Shown one piece after another: positions 1 through 5,030 of a stretch of DNA of 5,030 bases. The notes beneath the pieces are model-generated. The model had not been told where the DNA came from and did not search any database. It saw nothing but the letters and a program-made list of their open reading frames with translations. Source of the DNA: Bacillota bacterium (lineage in GTDB: Bacteria > Armatimonadota > Hebobacteria > Hebobacterales > Hebobacteraceae); NCBI GenBank assembly GCA_030597345.1, contig JAUVSA010000168.1, positions 1 through 5,030 on the forward strand, read 5' to 3'. The position numbers and the translations under genes are program-made. Every line of letters begins with the position of its first letter. Position 1 is the stretch's first letter.

Positions 1-35
1 ACTACAGCACCCGCGGCAACGCCATGTGCCGCGTC

Positions 36-41
36 AGGAGG
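36..41 (+). promoter_or_regulatory. Shine-Dalgarno site of the beta-helix gene
   Basis: AGGAGG lies 7 bases before the ATG at 49, an ideal bacterial ribosome binding site. It matters because the frame stays open from the left window edge to this ATG, so the open frame alone would not fix the start. The site and the signal peptide that follows both point to position 49. Confidence 0.85.
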
Positions 42-48
42 ACTCCAG

Positions 49-1308
49 ATGCCTCTCACGTCAGCCACCGCGATGGCGATCGCGCTCCTGATCGGCTTCG
101 CTGCGAGCACCCAGCCATCGTTCGCCGGACGTCCGAGTTGGATGCCATCCGCGCCCCCGCTGCCTCTGACGGGCCGCCCCGTCCACGTCTCCACCGTTGG
201 AGAGCTCATGGCGGCCGTGCGGGAGGCGCGCGACGGCGACACTATTCTCATCGCAGACGGCACCTACGAGCTTCCCACCTTCCTGCACCTTGCGGGCAAG
301 AGCGACGTCAACATCCGGAGCGCCTCCGGCGACCCGACGAAGGTGGTCCTCCGCGGCTCCGGCTTTGCCAGCGAGAGCAAACAGGATGACATACTCCGGA
401 TCCAGGGCTGCGCCGACATCACCATCGCCAACCTCACCTTCGAGGAAGCCCACGCCTACGGCATCAAGCTGGAGAACCTCCTCTTCGACGGTCGCGGCCT
501 CCGGAACATCAACATCTACAACTGTCGTTTCTTCAACATCGGCACCCGCATGATCAAAGGAACCGGCGGCGATCGCCAGCCCGTTGACGGCGGCAGCATC
601 CAGTACTGCTACTTCGAGAACTCAAAGATCCCGCCTCGCACGTGGCTCTTTCAGGGAGACTACATCTCCGCCATAGACTGCATGCGTCTCAAGGATTGGA
701 TTATCAGCGATAACTACTTCAGTAACATCCGCGGCGCCAACGGCGGCGGGCGCGGGGCCGTCTTTGTGTGGGTCGAGTCGGAGAACGTCATCTCGGAGCG
801 CAACGTCTTCGTCAACTGCGACCGGTCCATCTGCTACGGTAATCCCTCCGGCTCCTCCGAGGCCCCGGCCCGGCCGCACAACACAGGCGGCGTCATCCGC
901 AACAACTTCATCGTCGCCGGTGCGGACAAGGGCATCGAAGTCTGCTGGGCGAGCGGTGTGAAGGTCTACCACAACACGGTTCTCACCCCGGACCCCGACC
1001 GCGGCAGAGGCATCCACTGCCACTGGCGCGAGCTCACACGCATCCACATTGCGAACAACCTCGTCCGCGGCCGCATCTACGGCGACGAGGACGGTGTCGC
1101 CAAGGAGAACAATCTCACTCAGGGCATAGCAGATCACTGGTTCCGGAACGTCCCCGAGGGGGATCTACATCTGACCGCCGCCGCCACGGCCGCGATCGAC
1201 CAGGCTGATCCCGTCTCCGGCTGCTCGACCGACTTCGACGGTGACCCGCGGCCTGCTGCCCGTGGGCAAGCAGACCTCGGCGCCGACGAGCAAGAGCCCG
1301 AAGTATAG
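49..1308 (+). CDS. Secreted right-handed parallel beta-helix protein (PL6-like N-terminal part)
   Basis: The 419-residue protein starts at an ATG with a strong ribosome site. Residues 1-26 look like a signal peptide: hydrophobic core around residues 9-19 and a Ser-Phe-Ala cleavage site before Gly27. Its N-region has no Lys or Arg, which is unusual. Residues 46-73 (VSTVGEL, then GDTILIADGTY) resemble the first turn of pectate-lyase-like and PL6/chondroitinase B-like beta-helices. A ladder of short repeats follows, seen as ITIANLTF (124-131), INIYNCRFFN (154-163), SIQYCYFENS (183-192), IISDNYFSNI (218-227), VIRNNFIVAG (272-281), VKVYHNTVL (294-302) and IHIANNLV (322-329). Asn and Cys recur at the turns, as in beta-helix ladders. 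The C-terminus (392-414, DFDGDPRP then DLGADE) matches the ending of many choice-of-anchor Q proteins. The likely role is extracellular or surface carbohydrate binding or cleavage. I cannot place catalytic residues, so enzymatic activity and substrate are unproven. It converges on the GH4 gene. Confidence 0.85.
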   Translation: MPLTSATAMAIALLIGFAASTQPSFAGRPSWMPSAPPLPLTGRPVHVSTVGELMAAVREARDGDTILIADGTYELPTFLHLAGKSDVNIRSASGDPTKVVLRGSGFASESKQDDILRIQGCADITIANLTFEEAHAYGIKLENLLFDGRGLRNINIYNCRFFNIGTRMIKGTGGDRQPVDGGSIQYCYFENSKIPPRTWLFQGDYISAIDCMRLKDWIISDNYFSNIRGANGGGRGAVFVWVESENVISERNVFVNCDRSICYGNPSGSSEAPARPHNTGGVIRNNFIVAGADKGIEVCWASGVKVYHNTVLTPDPDRGRGIHCHWRELTRIHIANNLVRGRIYGDEDGVAKENNLTQGIADHWFRNVPEGDLHLTAAATAAIDQADPVSGCSTDFDGDPRPAARGQADLGADEQEPEV

Positions 1309-1380
1309 ACGACCTCTTGGGGGCTTTGTGAGAACGTCTTGCCTCGGCGTGCCGAGCGCCCGGCCGCGCCTTCCGCAACC

Positions 1381-1417
1381 GCAAAGAGCGCCGACAATCC
1401 TCACAGGCGCTCTTTGC
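1381..1417. terminator. Perfect 12-bp inverted repeat between convergent genes; possible bidirectional terminator
   Basis: Left arm GCAAAGAGCGCC (1381-1392) and right arm GGCGCTCTTTGC (1406-1417) are exact reverse complements around a 13-base loop. The hairpin lies 72 bases after the beta-helix stop and 35 bases after the GH4 stop, so it could end transcription from both sides. Neither flank has a run of T on the exit side, so it is not a classical intrinsic terminator. It could act with Rho, block 3' exonucleases, or be a binding palindrome. A smaller hairpin (CTCGG, loop CGTG, CCGAG) is at 1343-1356. The remainder of the 144-base gap shows no gene. Confidence 0.5.
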
Positions 1418-1452
1418 CGGACAACCTATCTATCGTCTGCTCGCAACGTCTC

Positions 1453-2778
1453 TCAACTCAAGTGTTCGAACTGCGGCAGCAAGGGGGCCTGCGCCTCGAA
1501 CAGATCGCCGACCATCTCCTTGATCTCCGCCAGGGAGAGCTTGGCGGCGGCCAGAGGATCGTAGCAGCAGGCGTGGTAGGCGGCGACCGGATCGCCGCGC
1601 AGGGCCGATTCGACCGTCAGCTCGACCACCATGGCGTTGACGTGGTTCAACGCCGCGCACTGGAGCGGGAGGTCCCCTACGTGGATGGCGCTGAAGCCGG
1701 ACTTGTCCGCGATGACCGGCACCTCGACCGCGGTCTTGTCCGGGAGGTTCGTGATCAGGTCCTCGTTCGGGACAGTGGCGTTGAACTTGAACGTCTCATC
1801 GTAGAGGAGGCCGCGCACGATGCGAGAGGCGTACTCGTCAGAAGCGCCGAGGTCGATCTCGACGCGGCCCTCGGCGTAGTCGGCCAACTCCTTCACCCAG
1901 GTTTCGTCGGCATCTGCGTATTCCTGCAGGATGATCCCGTGGACGCCGGGATTCCAGTCTTCGCCGTGGGTGCAGTACTTCTCGATCAGGTCCGGGCGCT
2001 TGCGGAACCACCAGTTGTACTCGGAGTTGTGCCCGCTGGACTCCGTGACGTAGTAGCCGAGGGCCTTGAACATCTCGTTCCGGACGATGTCCTTGCGCCA
2101 GATCTCGGGCTTCTCCACGGCCTCCCTAAGCAGCGGATAGAGGTTCTCCCCGTTCTTCCGCTCGAACCTCAGCAGCCAGGCCTGGTGGTTGATGCCGGCG
2201 CAGTCCCATATGACATCGTCGCCTGGAACGCCGATCCACTCGGCGATCTCTTCGGCAAGCCCTTGTACGCTGTGGCAGAGGCCTACTAGCCTGACCGAGG
2301 TCGCCCGGTGCAGGCCTCGACAGAGCATGGACATGGGGTTGGTGTAGTTCAGGACGTAGGCATTGGGCGCGTGCTTCTCGACGTCGCGGCAGATGTCGAT
2401 CATCGGCGGGAGGGTGCGAAGGGTGCGGAAGACAGCCGCGGTCCCATAGCTGTCTCCCACGTTGAAGTCCACGCCGTACTTCATGGGGATTTCGATCTCG
2501 GGCCGGAACCCTTTCACCCCATCGGCGAGGATGGTGATGATGACGATGTCAGCATCCTTGAGGCCTTCGGCGCGATCGAGGGTCGCCGCGACCTTGGCGG
2601 GATAGCTGCCAGCCTGCATGATTCGATCTACGGCCCGCTTCGCGTAGTCGAGGCGGCGTTCGTCGACGTCGATGAGGGAGATGGTCGAGTCGGCCAGATC
2701 CTCGTAAGACATCATGTCGATCACTAGGGTCCGGGTAAAACCGAGGCTGCCAGCTCCGACGAAAGCGATCTTTGGCAT
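1453..2778 (-). CDS. Glycoside hydrolase family 4 enzyme, alpha-galactosidase/alpha-glucosidase (MelA/AglA-like)
   Basis: The 441-residue protein is full length for GH4, whose members usually have about 430-480 residues. GH4 enzymes cleave glycosides in the cytoplasm through an oxidation-elimination route needing NAD+ and a divalent metal, usually Mn2+. Visible motifs are: N-terminal Rossmann GAGS (8-11) with an acidic residue ending strand two (D37); NYTNPM (144-149), with the sugar-contacting Asn147; the metal-binding pair C168-H169 in LCHSVQG; GINHQAW (195-201), with metal ligand H198; and SSGHNSEY (247-254), whose Tyr254 is in the region of the catalytic base. CHSVQG and the TESSGHNSEY stretch favour the alpha-galactosidase/alpha-glucosidase branch over 6-phospho-glycosidases, but exact sugar specificity cannot be read here. 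Two tandem ATGs (2779-2781 and 2776-2778) are possible starts; I chose the second because its distance from the ribosome site is better. The gene stands alone on the minus strand, convergent with the beta-helix gene and divergent from the ABC operon. Confidence 0.93.
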   Translation of the reverse strand: MPKIAFVGAGSLGFTRTLVIDMMSYEDLADSTISLIDVDERRLDYAKRAVDRIMQAGSYPAKVAATLDRAEGLKDADIVIITILADGVKGFRPEIEIPMKYGVDFNVGDSYGTAAVFRTLRTLPPMIDICRDVEKHAPNAYVLNYTNPMSMLCRGLHRATSVRLVGLCHSVQGLAEEIAEWIGVPGDDVIWDCAGINHQAWLLRFERKNGENLYPLLREAVEKPEIWRKDIVRNEMFKALGYYVTESSGHNSEYNWWFRKRPDLIEKYCTHGEDWNPGVHGIILQEYADADETWVKELADYAEGRVEIDLGASDEYASRIVRGLLYDETFKFNATVPNEDLITNLPDKTAVEVPVIADKSGFSAIHVGDLPLQCAALNHVNAMVVELTVESALRGDPVAAYHACCYDPLAAAKLSLAEIKEMVGDLFEAQAPLLPQFEHLS

Positions 2779-2784
2779 CATTTG

Positions 2785-2790
2785 CTCCTC
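2785..2790 (-). promoter_or_regulatory. Shine-Dalgarno site of the GH4 gene
   Basis: Read on the minus strand, GAGGAG lies 3 bases before the first of two adjacent ATG codons and 6 bases before the second. The longer spacing is nearer the bacterial optimum, so the protein probably begins Met-Pro-Lys-Ile. The choice changes the product by one residue only. Confidence 0.7.
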
Positions 2791-3077
2791 AGGGTGATCT
2801 AGCAGAGGCCAGGCGGCGGCCCGACCTCCCAGCCCAAGTTCAGTTCACCTCCTCCGACCGCGTTCCTCTGACCCGGGGGAGCAGACATGAGGGTCGGCCG
2901 TCAGCAGGAGCAAGTCAGCGCCGGCTATGGGGATGCAGAGAAAGCGCCACCGCGACGGCGTCCCGAGCCGACACGCGCGGGCAGGAGTCGCGAGAGCGCG
3001 GGCGGAACGCGGGCAGCAAGCGTGTGGTGTCCATGTCACGCGGTGGGGTAGTCGAGGCCAGGGAACAGAGCGTTAGC
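2791..3077. other. Divergent intergenic region, presumed to hold two opposing promoters
   Basis: This stretch separates the leftward GH4 gene from the rightward ABC operon and should contain a promoter for each. I could not find a convincing -35/-10 pair for either direction, perhaps because high GC content hides it. Open frames cross the region on both strands, including one from an ATG at 2887 that would give 54 residues. That peptide is a basic, low-complexity string with no recognisable domain and no good ribosome site, so I call no gene here. The clearest non-random element is the heptamer cluster at 2976-3014. Confidence 0.55.
2976..3014 (+). repeat. Three copies of CGCGGGC at 21- and 11-base spacing
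   Basis: CGCGGGC occurs at 2976-2982, 2997-3003 and 3008-3014, each followed by A or G and then G. The starts are 21 and 11 bases apart, about two and one helical turns, so the copies would lie on the same DNA face. The cluster ends about 75 bases before the ABC ATPase start. This could be an operator or activator site. In GC-rich DNA such short repeats also arise by chance, so the reading is tentative. Confidence 0.3.
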
Positions 3078-3083
3078 GGAGAG
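3078..3083 (+). promoter_or_regulatory. Shine-Dalgarno site of the ABC ATPase gene
   Basis: GGAGAG lies 5 bases before the GTG at 3089. It supports the GTG start over later in-frame starts, since the conserved fold begins only about nine residues in (AIEARGL) and leaves no room for a much later start. Confidence 0.6.
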
Positions 3084-3088
3084 TCGCG

Positions 3089-4036
3089 GTGGCTGAGCTG
3101 GCCGGCAAGACGGCAATCGAGGCACGCGGGCTGCGCAAGATGTTCGGCCAGGTGACAGCCGTGGATCGGCTGGATCTGGTCGTGATGGCGGGCGAGGTGT
3201 TCGGGCTGGTGGGACCGGGCGGAGCGGGAAAGACAACGACGCTGAGGATGATGTGCGGCGCGCTGCCACCAACCGGTGGATGGGTGGGGGTGGCCGGATT
3301 CGATGTGCTATCACAGCCGGCGGAGGTGAAGCGCCGCATTGGATACGTGCCACAGCGCCTGAGCCTATACTCAAGACTCACAGTGGACGAGAGCCTGCTG
3401 TTTCAGGCGCGCGTGCACGGAGTCACAGGTACGCTCTTTGAGGATCGGCGGGAGCGGCTGCTCTCCCTCAGTCGCTTGGGGAGGTTCCGCGGTCGGCTTG
3501 TCCAGGACTTGTCGGGAGGCATGCGCCAGAAGCTGGCGCTAACTTGTGCACTGATCCACCGGCCGGAGATCCTCCTGCTCGATGAGCCGACGACCGGTGT
3601 GGACCCGATCTCGCGGGGCGAGTTCTGGGAGCTGCTGCTGCGGTTGGCGAGCGAGGGGATGACCGTGCTGGTGACCACGCCCTACATGGATGAGGCGGAG
3701 CGGTGCAGGCGAGTGGGGCTCCTATACGAAGGACGGCTGTTGACCTGCGGCACGCCGCGGGAGATCCGCCGGCAGGCGCAGCTCGAGCTGGTCCAGGTGG
3801 TGTGCGAACCGCGCGAGGAGGGGCGGGAGGCGGTTCGGCCGGTGCCCGGGGTGCGATGGGTGGAGGTGTTTGGCGATCGGCTGCACGCGTCGGTGGAACG
3901 GCCGGAGGTCGAAGGCTCTGTGCGCAAGGCGCTCCAGGCCGCAGGGGTGCGGGTGCGCAGGATCAGGCAGGTGGAGCCAGGGCTGGAGGACGCGTTCTTC
4001 GAGCTGGTGCGGCGGAAGCGCGAGGAGCTCGGATGA
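3089..4036 (+). CDS. ABC-2-type exporter ATP-binding subunit (DrrA/YbhF-like)
   Basis: The 315-residue protein, from a GTG start, has one complete nucleotide-binding domain (about residues 9-225). Walker A is GPGGAGKTT (42-50), with Gly in the place usually held by Asn. The Q-loop is at Gln89 in YVPQ, the signature is LSGGMRQ (141-147), Walker B is ILLLDEP (161-167) with Glu166 as catalytic base, and the D-loop is VDP (171-173). The switch position reads TTPYMDEAERC (196-206), with Pro198 where most ABC ATPases have His. From memory this change is seen in several exporter ATPases of this branch. Residues 226-315 form the C-terminal extension typical of multidrug or polyketide exporter ATPases, ending in a LEDAFFELV motif. 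It should power an ABC-2 membrane permease that exports a drug, lipid or polymer. No full permease follows; only a 38-codon remnant overlaps its stop. Substrate is unknown. Confidence 0.93.
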   Translation: MAELAGKTAIEARGLRKMFGQVTAVDRLDLVVMAGEVFGLVGPGGAGKTTTLRMMCGALPPTGGWVGVAGFDVLSQPAEVKRRIGYVPQRLSLYSRLTVDESLLFQARVHGVTGTLFEDRRERLLSLSRLGRFRGRLVQDLSGGMRQKLALTCALIHRPEILLLDEPTTGVDPISRGEFWELLLRLASEGMTVLVTTPYMDEAERCRRVGLLYEGRLLTCGTPREIRRQAQLELVQVVCEPREEGREAVRPVPGVRWVEVFGDRLHASVERPEVEGSVRKALQAAGVRVRRIRQVEPGLEDAFFELVRRKREELG

Positions 4037-4149
4037 AGGAGTGGGCGGTCGAAGTTGCGGGGCTGTGGCCGCAGGCCGCGGCGTCGGGGGTGCTGGGCGG
4101 GGCAATCTTCACACTCAGCGCGCTGCGGTTCCGGAAGCGGCTGGGATAG
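4033..4149 (+). pseudogene. Remnant of ABC-2 permease: last membrane helix and cytoplasmic tail, 38 codons
   Basis: The ATG overlaps the ATPase stop (ATGA), the usual coupling of an ATPase to its permease. The frame encodes only 38 residues: MKEW, a short linker, LWPQ (11-14), one hydrophobic helix (about 15-31) and the basic tail RFRKRLG (32-38). LWPQ followed by a helix and an ALRFRKRLG-type end is how many ABC-2 permeases finish, and MKEW resembles how many begin. The frame therefore looks like a permease of the usual 350-390 residues with nearly all its interior deleted in frame. The positive tail predicts a cytoplasmic C-terminus, as in the parent family. The ribosome site of the next gene overlaps its stop. 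Alternatives are a real small membrane protein partnering the ATPase, or an assembly error. The homology is judged by eye from a very short sequence. Confidence 0.55.
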
Positions 4150-4152
4150 GAG
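4148..4152 (+). promoter_or_regulatory. Shine-Dalgarno site of the GGT-like gene
   Basis: AGGAG lies 7 bases before the GTG at 4160 and shares two bases with the TAG stop of the permease remnant. It decides in favour of this GTG over the in-frame ATG at 4190 and implies that translation of the enzyme is linked to the remnant. Confidence 0.75.
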
Positions 4153-4159
4153 ACTTCGA

Positions 4160-5030
4160 GTGGCAGGATTCACGACCCGGCCGGTGATCATGGCGACGCG
4201 CGGTGTCGTCACCGCGGGACACTATCTGGCGGCGGAGGCGGGGATTCGAATGCTGCAGTCCGGCGGCAACGCATTCGACGCGGGCGCCGCGATGGGATTC
4301 GCGCTGGCAGTGCTGATGCCGCAGGACTACGGCATCGGCGGCGAGGCGCCCACCCTCGTCCACTCCGCTGAGCGGGGAGAGGTGTTCGCGGTAAACGGGC
4401 ACGGGGTCGCGCCGCGGGCGGCGACCATCGACCGCTTCAAAGAGATGGGAATCGACAAGATCCCAGGTGACGGCTTTCTACCGGCCGTGGTCCCGGCTGC
4501 CGTGGATTCGTACATCACCACCCTCGCAGTCTTCGGCACCATGCCGCTGGCGGAGGTGCTCGCGCCGGCGCTGGAACTGGCCAAACAGGGATTTCCGATG
4601 TACGGGGCGCTCCGCTCGTCATGCGAGTCAAACCTGGCGCACTGGCAGAAGCACTACCCGAGCACCGCGGACGTCTTCGCGCCCGACGGACGCGTCCTCG
4701 AGCTGGGAGAGGTCCTCGTGCAGCGCGATTGGGCGGCGACCCTTCGGCTGCTGGTGGAGGCCGAGCGCAAGGCCGCCGCTCGCGGCCGGACGGCCGCGCT
4801 GAGGGCGGCGCGGGATGTGTTCTACCGAGGGGAGCCGGCGCGGCAGATGGTCGCTTTCCAGCGGGAGAACGAGGTGGTGGATGCCAGCGGGAAGGCCCAC
4901 TCAGGGCTGCTGGCAGAGGAGGATTTCGCCAGCTACAGCGGCCGCGTGGAGCCGGCCGTCGGAGCCGAGTATCGGGGACTGAAAGTGTACAAGTGCAACA
5001 CCTGGTGCCAGGGCCCGGTCTTCCTGCAGC
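4160..5030 (+). CDS. Gamma-glutamyltransferase-family protein (partial, N-terminal 290 residues)
   Basis: The gene runs off the right window edge; 290 codons are visible from a GTG start. Family motifs, in order, are RGVVTAGHYLAAEAG (14-28), SGGNAFDA (34-41), GIGGE (58-62), VAPRAAT (83-89), VVPAAVDSY (110-118), FGTMPLAEVLAPALELA (125-141), FYRGEPAR (221-228), LAEEDFASYSGRVEP (251-265) and TWCQGPVFLQ (281-290). These match the large-subunit half of the Ntn-hydrolase gamma-glutamyltranspeptidase fold. The nucleophilic Thr where the precursor cleaves itself should lie downstream, outside the window. Classical enzymes have an Arg-Glu pair before the AP motif that grips the substrate carboxylate; here the stretch is NGHGVAP (79-85), with His81 and Gly82. 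The start (FTTRP) and the WCQGP motif fit a divergent GGT-like branch, which I recall as lacking that Arg. No signal peptide is seen, so it is probably cytoplasmic, unlike periplasmic GGT. Its acyl substrate may not be glutathione. Confidence 0.88.
   Translation, partial: MAGFTTRPVIMATRGVVTAGHYLAAEAGIRMLQSGGNAFDAGAAMGFALAVLMPQDYGIGGEAPTLVHSAERGEVFAVNGHGVAPRAATIDRFKEMGIDKIPGDGFLPAVVPAAVDSYITTLAVFGTMPLAEVLAPALELAKQGFPMYGALRSSCESNLAHWQKHYPSTADVFAPDGRVLELGEVLVQRDWAATLRLLVEAERKAAARGRTAALRAARDVFYRGEPARQMVAFQRENEVVDASGKAHSGLLAEEDFASYSGRVEPAVGAEYRGLKVYKCNTWCQGPVFLQ

Noticed and set aside
1..48. Open frame continuing left of the beta-helix ATG, suggesting a longer protein
   Set aside because: The AGGAGG at ideal spacing before 49 and a signal peptide starting there make the ATG the natural start; 16 open codons in GC-rich DNA are not significant.
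622..1137. Minus-strand open frame of 171 codons inside the beta-helix gene
   Set aside because: Its translation is Ala/Val/Asp-rich without motifs and lies fully opposite the beta-helix repeats, so it is a shadow of that gene.
1339..2289. Long plus-strand open frame (about 316 codons) lying over the GH4 gene
   Set aside because: It is antisense to a gene with unmistakable GH4 motifs. The translation is rich in Val, Asp, Leu and Arg with no domain, as expected from the complement of GC-rich coding DNA.
2854..2897. CCGACC (2854-2859) facing GGTCGG (2892-2897) as a possible operator
   Set aside because: Only six base pairs with 32 bases between the arms, and CCGACC also occurs at 2821; this is expected by chance in GC-rich sequence.
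2772..3155. Plus-strand open frame of 127 codons across the divergent intergenic region
   Set aside because: It overlaps the start regions of both the GH4 and ABC genes, has no ribosome site I can see, and gives a low-complexity Arg/Ser-rich translation with no recognisable family.
3703..4032. Upstream open extension of the permease-remnant frame within the ATPase gene
   Set aside because: The upstream part is out of frame with the ATPase and translates to Gly/Ala/Arg-rich sequence without membrane helices. Only the part from the ATG at 4033 resembles a permease end.

Overview
The window is GC-rich bacterial DNA with standard bacterial gene layout: Shine-Dalgarno sites, GTG and ATG starts, and overlapping genes. 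No rRNA, tRNA, CRISPR array or insertion sequence is visible. The gene content (a secreted beta-helix protein, a family 4 glycosidase, an ABC exporter ATPase and a gamma-glutamyltransferase-like enzyme) fits a free-living, saprophytic environmental bacterium. Nothing in the sequence fixes the phylum, so I do not assign one.

Layout, left to right. (1) 49-1308, plus strand: a secreted right-handed parallel beta-helix protein with a signal peptide and a C-terminal motif of the choice-of-anchor Q type. (2) 1309-1452: a short convergent intergenic region with a perfect 12-bp inverted repeat. (3) 1453-2778, minus strand: an intact glycoside hydrolase family 4 enzyme of the alpha-galactosidase/alpha-glucosidase (MelA/AglA-like) type. 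(4) 2779-3088: a divergent intergenic region of about 310 bases with no convincing gene; it holds three helically spaced copies of CGCGGGC ahead of the next operon. (5) 3089-4149, plus strand: an intact ABC-2-type exporter ATPase, overlapped by a 38-codon reading frame that looks like the last membrane helix of the missing permease. (6) 4160 to the window end, plus strand: a gamma-glutamyltransferase-family protein, cut by the window before its catalytic threonine.

How the genes may work together. The left half (beta-helix protein plus GH4 glycosidase) is consistent with polysaccharide or oligosaccharide use: binding or cleavage outside the cell and NAD/metal-dependent glycoside hydrolysis inside it. 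The two genes are convergent, so they are not one operon. The right half is a tight plus-strand operon (ATPase, permease remnant, GGT-like enzyme). The ATPase reads ATGA into the remnant, and the ribosome site of the GGT-like gene overlaps the stop of the remnant.

The most interesting point is the apparent loss of almost the whole ABC-2 permease between an intact ATPase and an intact start of the next gene, with reading frame and translational coupling kept. I see no wholly new biological system in this window.
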